From: Apiotrichum sp. Y4204
Lineage: Eukaryota; Basidiomycota; Tremellomycetes; Trichosporonales; Trichosporonaceae
Length of the DNA stretch: 64,000 nucleotides
Reading direction: 5' to 3'
Assembly (NCBI GenBank): GCA_025531455.1
Contig: JAMYHL010000061.1
Span: 1-64,000 of the forward strand
Part shown: positions 42,102 through 53,423 of the stretch, piece after piece
How the letters are laid out: the number at the start of each line of letters is the position of its first letter
Numbering within the stretch: position 1 is the first letter of the stretch
The notes under the pieces: model-generated
Databases searched by the model: none
Seen by the model: only the letters and a program-made list of their open reading frames with translations
What the model was told of the DNA's origin: nothing
Made by a program: the position numbers and the translations under genes

Positions 42102-42539
42102 CGCCGCCGCGAGCCGGGGTTAAGGAGTGTATTGATGTGGAATGTGAATGTATATGGAGAGAGGAGATGAGATGATAACAAGGTTGGGCCTGGGGCACAG
42201 AGATTGCGATTGCTTTTTCACGACGTCACTAAAGTCCAGACAATCCAAAGAGACGGGAGCACTAGCGGAATCAAATCTTTGTATTACAGCTAGCTAGCTA
42301 TTGTTGACATTCATTACATCATCGTTACCATTGGAAGATTTATTTACAGTTTGCTGCTTTTTTCGCACTCGTCGCCACCACAACAACCGTTGTTGTCGTC
42401 GTCGTCGTCGAGTCCATCGCCATCAACATCACTCTACTCACATCGCCACTTCTCTGATCTCCCACTCTCCCACTCACTCGTCGCATGTCCCCAGCACATC
42501 CCCACCGCGGCGGCACGCGAATCTAAGTGCCTTTTCGCC
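42102..42539. promoter_or_regulatory. divergent promoter region with CGT microsatellite
   Basis: This lies between the OCA-like gene and the long plus-strand gene. It contains a GTTGTCGTCGTCGTCG run at about 42390-42410 and many CACTC words. The frame of the downstream gene stays open up to 42351, but the added residues are Ser/His-rich low complexity. Confidence 0.5.
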
Positions 42540-45500
42540 ATGCCTAGCGCGCTCATGAAAACCCTTTTGGGTCGCCCGTCGCGCAGCTACATCCCTGTCG
42601 AGGACGACCCGCGCACACGAGTCAATCCTTATGCGCCCGCTCCGATCCCCGCGCCGGCCGTCCGCCGTGGATGGTCCCCCGAGCCTGAATACGAGTACAA
42701 CTTTGAGCCAGGACCCAGCCGCCGCGCATCGTACTCACACACATCGCCGCCGCTCGAGACGGACACGAGCTCGGCACTAGGCTATGCGCGCAGCGACCTC
42801 GGCCTCGGACTCCCGCCCGGCACCAGCGCGTTCGCGCCGGGAAGGAGCGGGAAGAAGCAGTCTCCTGGCGGGCCGATACATGATCCGTTCGACGAGCAGC
42901 CACCGCCACTGCCAAGGCAGGTGTACATCTCCCCTGCGCCGCGGCACCCATACGAGCAAGCATACCGCGACGATGGACATCGCGACAACCATACTTCCCC
43001 ATCGCCGCCGTCTAGTGTAAGAGTGCCGCGGCGGCCGCCACTGGCACCGCTACAGCCTGCGCGGGACGCGTTCACCCCCCAGCCACTGACACCTGGGCCG
43101 ACGCCGCCGACGTCGGTCCTGGGTGAAACGAAGAAGAAGAGGGTTTATAACGGGAGGCAAGCGGGGCTCAGTCCAGAGCCCGAGCCAGAACCGCACCTCG
43201 AGCTCGCCCAGTCACCTTGGGCTGCTGTCTCGGACGGTGACGACTCCGACTCTGACAATGACGCATTCTACACGCCGCGCACGTCGATGGTCGGACACGG
43301 AAGCGACAGCGACAGTGACGACTCCCCTATCGCCATGCCTGTGCCGACACTCAAGCTGCAACCCCCGACGCCACTGTACGACCGCACATCTCCGCTTGAC
43401 GCTCCTTTGGAGCCTACGAGTCCGTCACGCGTTAGACCCCCACCGCGACCCGCACGCCGAGCGTCGGCCAAGCCAACCAAGCCTGACGCGTCGGCAGCGA
43501 CGTCCGCCCGTCCCCTTGACGTCACGCCGTCGTCGCCATCGCCCGTATCGTCGCCCAGCAGCGTTCCCCCACCTTTGCCACCAAAGTCGGTCGCCACACG
43601 CATGTCCCTCCCCCGCGCCGACGGTGTCCGCAACGCCCGCGTCTCAGTACTTAACTCTCCCGGCAGCTCGCGACCCGCGAGTCCCGCCCCTCGCCCCGTC
43701 CCGTCTTCTAACCTTCACCGCTCACAGTCTGCTTCTGCAAAGTCCCAGCGGCGCAACGACGCCGACAGGTCTTTCCAGCATCCCCCTCTTCCCCGCTCGT
43801 CCTCCAGCGCAGGGTTCCGCAGCCAGTCCGAGGTTGGCACGCCCAGCACCCGCCACTCGATGCACCTCCGCCCCGGCTCCGCACTCTCCGAGGTGCACCT
43901 GCAGCGCGACGGCGTGCGCACAGCAGGATACGGCAAGGGCGGCTGGGCCGCCGCGAGTGCCACCCCAGTGACAATGTACATGCCGTCGAGTGGGAGTGAC
44001 GGCTGGGCGGCGTTCCAGCCGCGTCCCCCGCGCTCGCGGTACACTGTGCTTCCTGGCGGAACAAAGGTGCTTATCGTGGACCCAGATTACGACCGCAAAG
44101 CGAGCCACGGCTCGGCTTCGACTGTCAGCAGCAGCCTCGCTCCGAGCGCATCTGCGAGTCAAAGCGGACGCTACCGCCACAGCATCAGTCCGAGCCGTAG
44201 CCCCCCGAGCCAGAGTCCAGTTCTCGGAGCTGCCGCCTTTCCGCGTCGGCACGAGTCGAGAGAACCAAGTCTTTTCTCCCACAGCTCGGAACGGTTTGCG
44301 TCCCCGGCGCCGCTCGTCCCCCCGGTCGCCCCCTTTGCCCTCAGCCCCGTGCCCTCCTCTTCCAAGCCGTCCACACCACTCACGCCCCGCTCCCTCACAG
44401 ACAGCAGCGATGACGAGTGGGACGGCGAGCAGCCCAGCAGATCCTACATTAGCAGGGCCGTTCCGCAACCTGTTCAACCGCGGACCGAACCCCACTACGA
44501 CTATAGCTCGGAGCGGGATGCGCCACCGCCACCCACGGCCTCTACCTCCCGGCGCTCGACGTACTCTACGCCGCCAGAGACGTTGCGGCTACCCCAAATA
44601 CCCCACATTCCTCTCGACTTGTCGCTCGAACCGGCGCTTTCTGGTTTGCAGGCCGTGACACCCCCTCGCTCTCCGACCCCTTCTGCCTTGCCCTCCAACC
44701 TCGACGGGCCATCCACCATCAACCCCGATATCCTCACTTTCCTCCCCGAGATGTCCGCGGAAGACTCAAACCGTTTGTATACCGAGGGCGAGGGGCATCG
44801 CCGCAGCCGCTCGGACACGGTGCGCCGGAGCAAGAGCCTGCGCGGGCTCACACGCGCGGCGATGAGCGAGGTTGGCGGAAGCGCCAAGCACCTCCCCACA
44901 CAGCCCGAGGACGACCGCCAGACGCTTGCGAGCGTGCGCACTGCAGCCACGCGCATCTCTCTCAACGATCCCACGCGCATGGGCACCATAAGCCCCGGAG
45001 ACATTGTCAGCGACAAGGACCGCGAGTTCCCCAAAGGCAACGGATACACGAGTCTCATTCTCCCCCACGCAGATACGTACGCCGTATCACCCAAGCCACT
45101 GAAAGAGCGGTTTGACCCCCGCCTCGCGTCCCTCCCTCGCACATCCATGGCGGCTATTGCCCTCACCACTTCGCTCCTGGCGTCCCGCGACCGTCACGAG
45201 TCCCCGACTCCCGAACACCTGCAAACGGGCACCATCCCCCCGGTCGACTTCACATCCCACATGACGCCGCCCTCCAAGGTCAGCGACTCGCAGATCATGG
45301 TACAGGTGTACGCTGTGGCCGTGGATGCATTCGACGTGCGCGCGCTCGACAACAAGGGCTCCTCTGAGGTCGGCAAGTGGGTGCCCGGGCGAAGCTTTGT
45401 CGGCCGCTGCGTCATGGTCGGCAGCAGCGAAAAGGACATCCAGCGCGGCGAGATTGTCATGGGCCTGCTGGACATCAAGAAGTCCGGCGCGCTGTGCGAG

Positions 45501-46169
45501 TATCTTGTCGCTGACCGGCGGCGGGTGGCGCGCATTCCATCCACGGACTTGACTCTCGAGCAGCTCGCCCTGTTGCCCCTCCAGGGAATCACAACGGTGC
45601 GCGCACTGCGTGGCCTTCTCGTGGGTGGGGCGAGTGCGCTCGTCATGGACGCACACGACGGCATCGCTGCCCTCATGTGCCAGGAGATGGCCCGGCACGG
45701 CATGCTCGTCACGGCCGTAATTGCGGGCGGCGACGACAGCCTTGCCCGCCAGCGGGCGTGTATGGCCAACGGCGCACGGGGCGTGCTCGTCGGCAGCCCC
45801 GCGGCGGTGATGCTCGCGCTCGACGAAGCGCTTTTCCACGTCATTGTCGACACGCGGGGCGGGACAAAGGTGGCGGAAGCCGCGAAACGCGCGGTTATCG
45901 ACGGCGGGCGGGTGCTGACCCTCGCACGGCCGGACGCGGCTCGCCGCGGCCTGAACCTCAGCCTACGCCGCGCCCGCGGCGCTGGCATGGTCGCGATCGC
46001 AGGGACCGGGGAGGCAGAGGTGGACACGAGCGGACTCGACCCGCGCGACGTGATGGAGGAGCTTGAGCTGTCCCGCCTGCGACCCGTCGTCTCCCGCGTG
46101 CTGCCGTTCGAACGGGGCGCCGAGGCGTTTACTGGGCCCGCTGGCGCGGTCGTCCGCATCATTAATTAG
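42540..46169 (+). CDS. large disordered protein with C-terminal MDR/quinone-oxidoreductase-like domain
   Basis: Single exon, 1209 residues from MPSALMKTLLGRPSRSYIP. Residues 1 to about 850 are Pro/Ser/Arg-rich and mostly disordered, with many SP/TP sites and acidic SDSDND patches. The last 320 residues resemble a medium-chain dehydrogenase/reductase: VMVQVYAVAVDAFDVRAL-like N-lobe (here IMVQVYAVAVDAFDVRAL), VPGRSFVGRCVMVG, ALCEYLVADRRRVARIP, LPLQGITTVRAL, then a Rossmann-like part (LVTAVIAGG ... FHVIVDTRGG ... GGRVLTLARP). The canonical GGxGGxG nucleotide loop is not evident (ASALVMDAHDG takes its place), so the enzyme may be inactive. The regulatory role is unknown. The upstream ATG at 42351 is less likely. 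Confidence 0.75.
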   Translation: MPSALMKTLLGRPSRSYIPVEDDPRTRVNPYAPAPIPAPAVRRGWSPEPEYEYNFEPGPSRRASYSHTSPPLETDTSSALGYARSDLGLGLPPGTSAFAPGRSGKKQSPGGPIHDPFDEQPPPLPRQVYISPAPRHPYEQAYRDDGHRDNHTSPSPPSSVRVPRRPPLAPLQPARDAFTPQPLTPGPTPPTSVLGETKKKRVYNGRQAGLSPEPEPEPHLELAQSPWAAVSDGDDSDSDNDAFYTPRTSMVGHGSDSDSDDSPIAMPVPTLKLQPPTPLYDRTSPLDAPLEPTSPSRVRPPPRPARRASAKPTKPDASAATSARPLDVTPSSPSPVSSPSSVPPPLPPKSVATRMSLPRADGVRNARVSVLNSPGSSRPASPAPRPVPSSNLHRSQSASAKSQRRNDADRSFQHPPLPRSSSSAGFRSQSEVGTPSTRHSMHLRPGSALSEVHLQRDGVRTAGYGKGGWAAASATPVTMYMPSSGSDGWAAFQPRPPRSRYTVLPGGTKVLIVDPDYDRKASHGSASTVSSSLAPSASASQSGRYRHSISPSRSPPSQSPVLGAAAFPRRHESREPSLFSHSSERFASPAPLVPPVAPFALSPVPSSSKPSTPLTPRSLTDSSDDEWDGEQPSRSYISRAVPQPVQPRTEPHYDYSSERDAPPPPTASTSRRSTYSTPPETLRLPQIPHIPLDLSLEPALSGLQAVTPPRSPTPSALPSNLDGPSTINPDILTFLPEMSAEDSNRLYTEGEGHRRSRSDTVRRSKSLRGLTRAAMSEVGGSAKHLPTQPEDDRQTLASVRTAATRISLNDPTRMGTISPGDIVSDKDREFPKGNGYTSLILPHADTYAVSPKPLKERFDPRLASLPRTSMAAIALTTSLLASRDRHESPTPEHLQTGTIPPVDFTSHMTPPSKVSDSQIMVQVYAVAVDAFDVRALDNKGSSEVGKWVPGRSFVGRCVMVGSSEKDIQRGEIVMGLLDIKKSGALCEYLVADRRRVARIPSTDLTLEQLALLPLQGITTVRALRGLLVGGASALVMDAHDGIAALMCQEMARHGMLVTAVIAGGDDSLARQRACMANGARGVLVGSPAAVMLALDEALFHVIVDTRGGTKVAEAAKRAVIDGGRVLTLARPDAARRGLNLSLRRARGAGMVAIAGTGEAEVDTSGLDPRDVMEELELSRLRPVVSRVLPFERGAEAFTGPAGAVVRIIN

Positions 46170-46749
46170 ACGCTTAGACTTGTAGCCTTGAGTGTACGAT
46201 GCCATGCTATAATGATACATTCAACGCAGCGTTTTCCGGCGTACCGTTCAGCAGAGCATTGGGATTATTCGCACCACACGGGCTGGTGCCCCAGAGGTTG
46301 CAGTTCTGGGCAGCGGCGGAGAATGCGAAGTGAGACATAACGCGTCGCGTGGGGCCTTGCACCGCAGTTCTGCAGTGCTGAAGTCCTGCTTTTCATACAT
46401 GCTCTTGCAACTTCTTGCATAGCTTGCATTGCATTGTCCACGCCCCCATTTGGGGTTACTCGATCCCAAGCTGTGGCGCTGTGAGCTGTGCGACATGGGC
46501 GGCCTCAACGGGCCTTGTGCAGTGCACGAAGCGCCTCTGACGTCCGCATTCCATCGGAAGCTGTCGTTGAACCTGACAACTTGACGCGCCTGACGGTCTG
46601 CCGAGATGTTTTATCGGCCCGCATGTCTTGATGAAAGGGAAGAGCTGGGCACAGCCTCTAGAACGTACGTTAAGAGAAAGAACCCCAGCGTATAAGAACG
46701 ACCAACGCCTTCGAAGCAACCCTTCATCCACCTCTTAACCATCGCCACC
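46170..46749. other. spacer / promoter of F-box-like gene
   Basis: No gene is supported. A TATA-like GTATAAGA at about 46690 lies 60 nt before the next start. Confidence 0.45.
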
Positions 46750-48513
46750 ATGTTCGACCGCCTCCCTCCCGAGATCATCACCGAGATTTGCACCACGCTC
46801 ACTGCGCAGGGGCAAAGCCGCTCGCTTGCGAGCCTCGCGCAGACGTGCCAGGCCGCGCATGCTGCGTGCATTTCGATCCTGTACCGGCGCCTGGTGCTGA
46901 CGCGCGCCAACGCCGACGCGCTCTTTCGCGGTCTCCCGCGGACCGCGTATGCGTTCATTTGTCCGCCGTACGCCGAGTATGCTGCCCAGCTCGAGGCGTT
47001 CCAGGACAACCTCGCTGGGCAGACGGCAGACGACGACGAGTTTGAGATGCACCCCGACTTTGAGTGGGACGAGCTGCCCCACCCTACCGACGGCGAGTAC
47101 CTTGAGGATCACGAGGTTGCCTTGTCGAATGCCGCGTCGTGGGCCCGCCGGCGAGAGCTCCTGAGCCTCTGCACCGAGCTGGTGGTGGTGCAGTGGCCGC
47201 GCATTGGGGTAGTCTGCGACCTCATCAAGGCTACTGATCCGACATTCGAGTACCCTGATGCGGACGAAGACAACGAGAGCCAGGAGGAGGATGAAGAGGA
47301 GGAGGGAGAGGATGACGAGGAAGATGGAGATGCCGACGATGCCGATGACAAACCAGCTAGCGACAAGGCTGCTGAGAACAAGAGCCCAACACCAGACGTA
47401 CACTGCCCGACTGGACGCATCTTCCCCAACCTCGAGCGTCTGTGTCTTTCAAGGCAAGCAGTCCGCACGATGGCCGACTACGAAGAGTCGCATAACAATC
47501 TGCTCAACGGCGATGCCTACGACTATGGCGACCACATTGACAGGTACATTCCATATGGACAGCTTCTCTCTACTGCCCTCGGCTCTGCAAAACACATTTG
47601 CATGTCGCGGCCGCCCAGCCCGTACGACAACGACGACGACGAAGGCGCAAAGGCGAAATACATCTTTGATCTTTACCGCCGCACCGTGGACAATATCTTT
47701 GATAATCATTTTGAGTACACCACCGGTGGACGTGAGACTCGCGTTACAGACCTTTCGGCACGCCTTCCAGCCTCTGTTGACAGCTTGACCATCCATGGCC
47801 TCAGAGGACGAGACTCCATCGGATGTTCTCAACAGTCCGCCACAAGATACCGACTATTCTACGACCCTGCGTGCACAGCCGACACGGTCGAAAGCCGGAC
47901 AAGGGCCCTTCTGGCGTCCGCCAAAAGCGTCCACAGCGTGGTTCAGGTCGGGCCGCTCGAGGTCATCGGTGTCGACTGTGGTATCACCGGAGGTACCGTG
48001 AATGCAGCCGAGACCATCCGCACGTTTGTGGAAGATGCCATTGCCGCCGATCCAACGCAGTACGGCGAGTGCATCCCGCCTCCGACCTTTATCCCCACGC
48101 AGCACGCGCCGGAAGCTGCGGCTGCGCTCGCAGCACTCGAAGCAGAGCTCGCGGCTCTTGGCCCCGACCTCCCGACAAAGGGCACGTATCGCGCCCACGG
48201 AGCTCATGTCCGGGCGAAACGGCAGCTCGACGCGGACCGTGGCACCCCGCGCGAGGACGCCGCGCGCGCAGAGCTTGCTGCCGCCGAGGCCGACGTCGCG
48301 CAGGCTGCTAAAGCCAAGGAGGCTAAAGACGTCAAGGACGCCGTGAAGTGCAAAGTGGCATGCGCACAGCAGGAGCTGTGGCGCCTGCGGGAAGAATATG
48401 AGCAGTACACGTACAGACTGCACTTGCCCCGTATCGTGTGGAGGACAGACGCGGAGGCCGAACCTTGTGTTGTCTGCGGCACCAAGGCGGGGCCAGTCGA
48501 GGCGGAGTGGTGA
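46750..48513 (+). CDS. F-box-like protein
   Basis: Intronless, 587 residues. The N-terminus (MFDRLPPEIITEICTTL ... LASLAQTCQAAHAACISILYRRL) fits an F-box, which would bind Skp1 in an SCF ubiquitin ligase. No LRR, WD40 or other substrate module is recognisable. Residues about 175-215 are extremely acidic (DEDNESQEEDEEEEGEDDEED). The 450-560 stretch is Ala/Glu/Lys-rich and likely coiled coil (AAEADVAQAAKAKEAKDVKD). The C-terminus has a single CVVC pair (EPCVVCGTKAG). Many Tremellomycete genomes carry expanded families of such F-box-only proteins; the substrate is unknown. Confidence 0.75.
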   Translation: MFDRLPPEIITEICTTLTAQGQSRSLASLAQTCQAAHAACISILYRRLVLTRANADALFRGLPRTAYAFICPPYAEYAAQLEAFQDNLAGQTADDDEFEMHPDFEWDELPHPTDGEYLEDHEVALSNAASWARRRELLSLCTELVVVQWPRIGVVCDLIKATDPTFEYPDADEDNESQEEDEEEEGEDDEEDGDADDADDKPASDKAAENKSPTPDVHCPTGRIFPNLERLCLSRQAVRTMADYEESHNNLLNGDAYDYGDHIDRYIPYGQLLSTALGSAKHICMSRPPSPYDNDDDEGAKAKYIFDLYRRTVDNIFDNHFEYTTGGRETRVTDLSARLPASVDSLTIHGLRGRDSIGCSQQSATRYRLFYDPACTADTVESRTRALLASAKSVHSVVQVGPLEVIGVDCGITGGTVNAAETIRTFVEDAIAADPTQYGECIPPPTFIPTQHAPEAAAALAALEAELAALGPDLPTKGTYRAHGAHVRAKRQLDADRGTPREDAARAELAAAEADVAQAAKAKEAKDVKDAVKCKVACAQQELWRLREEYEQYTYRLHLPRIVWRTDAEAEPCVVCGTKAGPVEAEW

Positions 48514-48973
48514 GCGCGAACGGGCATCATGCACGACAGAGTACACAGGGCACGAGCTGCGTCTTATTTCCTTGAACAGATTTATATAAACTATGGTGAT
48601 CCTTTCGGGATCGAGTGACCTTGCATCAAGAATCGTTTGAGCTCGTAACATGTGTCGCGGCTTGAGGCTCTTAGTTTGCCAATGTTCTGTCACCGAGTGC
48701 AATTGCAAGGGAACTGAAGCTCCTCCAAGCCCATGTCGGACTGGGGTAACTGTCCGGGTCTGACTTGATATACACTCTTCATAAGGGGAGGAGAGACCGG
48801 AATCAGAGACATTGTTAACATGTCATAAAAACAATCCAACTTCAACTTGATTCATAAACGACTTTTGATTACTTTGGACTTTTGTGAATTGACGACGAAG
48901 AGCAATGGGGGGAAGTTACTTGTACATGTAAAACGGCCACAATGCCTTGGCCCCTTTGTTGTATTTTATCCCC
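48514..48973. other. convergent spacer, no gene seen
   Basis: Between the 3' ends of the F-box-like gene and the secreted protein gene. Nothing else recognised. Confidence 0.5.
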
Positions 48974-49477
48974 TTAGCAGTCGACGCTATCCACTTTGCA
49001 GCGCATATAAGTGGTGTAACTGTGGCCATGGAACCAGCTGCCGGTGCTGCACGAGACGCGCTCGTCGTCGTTGAGCCTGTCGCATTGACCGATGGCGCCT
49101 TTGCCGTCGGCGTCGGTGTTCGGGTTGTCATACACCCAGAGCTTGCCCGCGCGGATGGCAGGGACACGGAGCCAGAGCTTGCGCGACCCGCAGACATGCT
49201 CCATAGGGAGATCCAGGTCATGGTGATTACCTTTATCGGAGGCAATGTAACCCTCGAACTCGGAGTATTTGTTGATATCGTCCGTGGTCCAGCCGGAGAG
49301 CTTTGGGGCCTCGCCGTACCAGTCGGCCACCTCCTCGCACTTCGTACCGCCCGACGTGATGATATATACGTCCCGTTGTCCCCACCCGGTGCCCTCCCGA
49401 ACTCCGAGGCTGAAGTCTGCCTGAACGTTTGTGGCAGCCATGAGGCCGAGTACAGCGAGGGTAGTTGAGAAAAGCAT
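48974..49477 (-). CDS. small secreted protein, unidentified
   Basis: Intronless, 167 residues with a signal peptide (MLFSTTLAVLGLMAATNVQA). The mature protein has six cysteines (TKCEEV, HVCGSRK, GQCDRL, VSCSTGS, MRCKV, and the final Cys), consistent with three disulfides. It also has aromatic-rich segments such as GWGQRDVYIITSG and SWFHGHSYTTYMRC. No family is recognised. The beta-rich look recalls small fungal secreted effectors, but this is only an impression. A reverse TATA-like motif (TATAAAAA on the minus strand) lies about 105 nt upstream. It may be an extracellular, rapidly evolving protein. Confidence 0.75.
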   Translation of the reverse strand: MLFSTTLAVLGLMAATNVQADFSLGVREGTGWGQRDVYIITSGGTKCEEVADWYGEAPKLSGWTTDDINKYSEFEGYIASDKGNHHDLDLPMEHVCGSRKLWLRVPAIRAGKLWVYDNPNTDADGKGAIGQCDRLNDDERVSCSTGSWFHGHSYTTYMRCKVDSVDC

Positions 49478-50435
49478 GTTGATCGAGTTTATGAGTCGTT
49501 TGGTGAATCGGTTGTCGAGTACACTAATAGTCGAGAGAGGAGCTGCCTTGTGGGGTTGTTCTCTTCACTTTGAGGTGTTTTTATACCATTCTGACGTGCT
49601 CTTCTCACCGTTGAGAAGATACTTATCACTGACGGCTTCACAGACTTTCCGTAACTACTGTTTCCCAGCCCCAAATCTGATGAGAACATAGGCATAACTG
49701 CCACCTTCATGCCACTCTTCCTCGCCATTGATGGTCCTCGTCGAGCAGTCAGCCACTGGCTTACGGGCACCAGAGCTCTCACACCTCACAATGACGACAG
49801 ACGAGATTTGGGGGTTGATAAGGCGAGCTCGCCTCCCCAAGATCTCGGCGAATCTGGCAATGCTGTCTGGAAAGGATCTCGGATAGACATAGTCAAAAGT
49901 GTATCTGCCCGACCTTGATGACGGCCGACAATGCCACCAAACGATCATGCTTTGCGGAGGACAATAGCAGCTGTTCGAGAATCATAAGTCCTCTCACCAG
50001 GCACTGCTCGAGGCAATCTGAGATGGAGCGACCAGATCGATCTGCATTGCCCGAGCACCACGAGCTAAACCCTAAAGCTAGTCGAGTCGTCCGTATAGCC
50101 AGCCCGAGTTCGTGCACAGTCATCGGATGTTTCGGAATGCTTGGACTATGTTGCTTCGGCAATCGGATCGGGTTACACCTGATGTCATTTTCCTTGGTGA
50201 GATTCAAACGTCTGTTCTGAGATGGAAGTCATGGATAGATGCAAAGCAAGATGACGCGTCGCGAGGCGACGAGATCTTCATCGCCACAAATGGTGAGCTA
50301 GTATGGCTCGATGCGATCCACGAGGAACAAGTGACTTGAAGCTTGGAGCAACTCAATATCGGATACTATACATCATATGCTCTGCTTGTTACATACACGA
50401 CCGACCATGCCTTGTTTCCTTTGTGTTTTGGGTGC
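49478..50435. other. spacer, possible decayed gene
   Basis: Overlapping minus-strand frames at 49655-49948 and 49893-50207 have protein-like stretches in different frames and could be a frameshifted relic. No domain can be named and it is not called as a gene. Confidence 0.35.
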
Positions 50436-51088
50436 TCAGAACAGAAGTGCACCAGCAGCCGCGGCAGCGACAGCGCCAACCGCAGCCACGTTGGTGCGCG
50501 CGCCGCTGTCCTTGCCGTCCTTGCTGCTCTGCTTTGCCTTTTCGGCGGCGGCGGCGGTCGCCGAAGGAGAGATCTTGCTGAGCGCAACTAGCTGGTTGCA
50601 CAGGCGGTCGAGCGAGCCGTTGTCGCCACCACCCAGGCCCGAGGTCGCCATGCACTGCGTGCAGTCCGTGTACTCCTTCCTCTTAGATCCCTGGGTGTCA
50701 GCGGTGCCTGCGAGGTCCGTGGGGCAGATGTTATGGCTTGAAGGAAGAGGAACCGTTACTCACGCTGGTGCAGTACTCGGTGCATGCCGACGGCCAGCCC
50801 GAGCCGCTGGGCTCCTGGCCGGCACACGAGCTCATCCACGTGGTGTAGCCCTTGCACTTGTCCGTGCATCCGGTCGAGGCGGCGCTGGGCTGCGCGTTGG
50901 GTGCGGCCGAGACGGCGATGGCTGGAGTCAGCGGGGCTCGAGGGGGAGAGAGGGAACGAAATGGAATGGAAGGGTAGATGAGGTGGTGGGTCCGTATTGT
51001 GGCTGTTTGGGTGTTTGATGTCCAACCACGGTCATGGATGCAGGGGTGGTGACTTACCAGCGAGGGCGACGGCGAAGACAGCGCGCAT
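50436..51088 (-). CDS. small secreted Cys-rich protein with GPI-like C-terminus
   Basis: Exons 51088-51058, 50921-50764 and 50690-50436 give 147 residues. A signal peptide (MRAVFAVALAAIAVSAAP) is split by the first intron. The mature N-terminus has six or more cysteines in GCTDKCKGYTTWMSSCAG, ACTEYCTS and DCTQCMAT. A Ser/Ala/Lys-rich stalk (AEKAKQSSKDGKDSGA) follows, and the protein ends in a hydrophobic stretch (VAAVGAVAAAAAGALLF). Signal peptide plus such a terminus is the layout of a GPI-anchored cell-surface protein, the topology that the 23.9-28.9 kb array lacks at its N-terminus. No family recognised. The second intron could alternatively use an earlier AG, but only the chosen one keeps the frame. 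Confidence 0.75.
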
Positions 51089-53423
51089 GGTGAACAAGGA
51101 ACAAAGTTGTGTTGGGTTGATGCCAGGCGACTGGTAAGGTAAAGTATAAGAGGTGTGGGTGTGAGAGTTGTGAGGACGAAGAGAGTTGGGTGTGAAGAGG
51201 TATCCTTTGTTGTGGGCCCCGACTTTATACAAAGTGAGAACCAAAAGAAAAAAATCAGTCACGCCGAGGAACCAGACGAACAGCCAGACAGAACCAATCT
51301 GCGCCCACGATCTCCCATCAGATGATCTTCCATTCTCTCTCACCCTTTGTGGCCCCGCCCCTAGCCTGTGCTTCGCTTGCTTCTCACCTCTCCCGCATGC
51401 AGCCTCCTGGGCTCCTGGGCTTACTTGATGCATCCACCAGGCACAACCATTGGCGCAATGTGCATATGCGGGTTGTGGTGAAGGCGAGTCGACCAGCCAT
51501 CTCGCCTCGCGCGTCCGGGGCCCTGCAAATGAAATAAAAATCAGGCGCCACATCACTGCTCCACCCAACCACAGTTCATGGCGCTCCATGTTAGCCAGCC
51601 CCTCGCGCGCCGTTAACAACGTACTTTGTATGGCAACGTCCATCCTACATCCAACCCGGAGTCGACAGCGCCAATCGGATTGCGAGCACGATCACCGGGG
51701 ACGCGCGCGGCGCGCGCTGGCGCTCTCGAGTCCTGTAATAGGGGAGCGTCTGTTCTGCATGAGTGTCCATGAATCGAGCGTCGGGGCTATCCGAAAGGGT
51801 GAACCGTCCTATCCGCGGGCGACTGAACGACCGAGTCCATCATCAATCCCACCATCATCATCCATCCCGCCCTCGCCCTTCAGTGTCGCGCGTCTCGGAA
51901 CTTCCGTTATCAATTGATGAGGGAACTGTCAGCTAAAGGAGTAGTGGTGCGTTTACCCCCGAAGATGCATTGAGAGCCTTTGGAGGGAGAGGAACGTGGT
52001 GCGTGTGCCGATTCGATCGATTTGGCTGGCAGGAATGTGACAAGAGTGCAAGACCCGGAGGACGAACGCATGACACCGCGTTCCGACTGCTTACACGCAC
52101 TTTCGACGCGTCACAGCCTGTTCCTGGAATGAACTTGTACACCACATGCATGGCTATGACAAAGTGACACTGTGACTCCGTTCATCTGCATGTAAAGCAC
52201 AACACGCTTCACACTGCACGCGCTGCATCCTCTGGGAAAGGACAAATCTTTGCACTCAGAAGAACTACGGCCAGGCGAAACTGCCAGCGCAAGGGGGCTG
52301 TGTTGCATCTCTGCCTGTCGGCATCGTCACCCGCTTGGCGCAGAAGTGCCCTTCATATGAACACGACACAGCACTCAAACAGGTATCAGAAGAAGAGCAT
52401 GCATATCGGCGGGCCTATATTGTCTCGCTAGTCTTTGCGCATTCGAACCGCGAACAGGGACTTTTACCGGTAGGTGAGGAGCAGCAGAATGGATATGTAG
52501 ACCGTAATCACGAAAGGATAAGGCCTGCAAGCCTGATGTGAAGTCTTCATCGATGACTGATCTCCGTGTGTGCCAGAAGAGCACTTTTGGCTTGCACTTG
52601 TTATCTTGATCCTAGCACAATCATTCACGTACCCTCCCTCTTGATCATACAACACTATCACGACCGATGAGCTCTCACGGATCGGAACGTGGAAGCACTC
52701 GCTCGGATCACATTGGCCTTCCCGACGTCTCCAGAGGTGCTGTCGTCAATCACAAATCTCATTGCATAATACCGCCAGATACGGTAATGCTGCCGTTTTG
52801 AGACGCGTGCTTCAGATCCGCCCTGTTGCTGAGCTCCTGGGCGGTGTCCGTGCTATGCCAGCTGGCGCTGACAAGATCTGGCGGTGAAAGCGTCAGGTCT
52901 TGCAACAATGTGATGCGAGTTTTATTCACAGCATTGGAATGCTTCGCTTTGTCGTATCCCTGTTATGCGTCAGAGCCAGTGGATCTGCTGCATGCTGTAC
53001 GTTTCCGCCTGTTCAGATGGGCGGGATGCATCTCCAATGCCAGGTGTTTCAGATTTTCCTGGAACATGGAACACGAGAAACTGTGCTGTGCTGTGTAGAA
53101 GCAAAGTGTGCGATCCCAGGCCAGGGGGGACTGGTCCTCTCAATGTGCCATACATGTGCGCTGTCAAGCATATCAATCGGCATCACATCCTCACAGTCAC
53201 ATCTACTAACAGATTCACTTCTACTCACCTGTGCTTGCACAACAGCGAGTCATGGTTGTTCACAGTGGTGACAGTCGGCCCGCAGACGTATAAGTACCGC
53301 TTCAAGTCCGTTTCTATCTCACCATTCTCACAACAATCTCCCCTTTCTCGCAGTCTAGCCGGTCTAGCGCTCTTACAGCCCTTACATTCTTTGACCCACA
53401 CCACGTTCCCTTCCAATTCCACC
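51089..53423. other. 2.3-kb spacer, no gene supported
   Basis: No domain or plausible exon chain was seen. Frames such as plus 51450-51917 and plus 52826-53098 look spurious. A TATA-like GTATAAGTACC at about 53288 belongs to the next gene. Confidence 0.4.

Noticed and set aside
49655..50207. Two overlapping minus-strand frames that might be one frameshifted gene
   Set aside because: Joining them requires an assumed frameshift and still gives no recognisable protein.
51450..51917. 155-residue plus-strand frame in the 2.3-kb spacer
   Set aside because: Low-complexity Ser/Pro/Arg composition, overlapping frames in other phases, no start context or domain.
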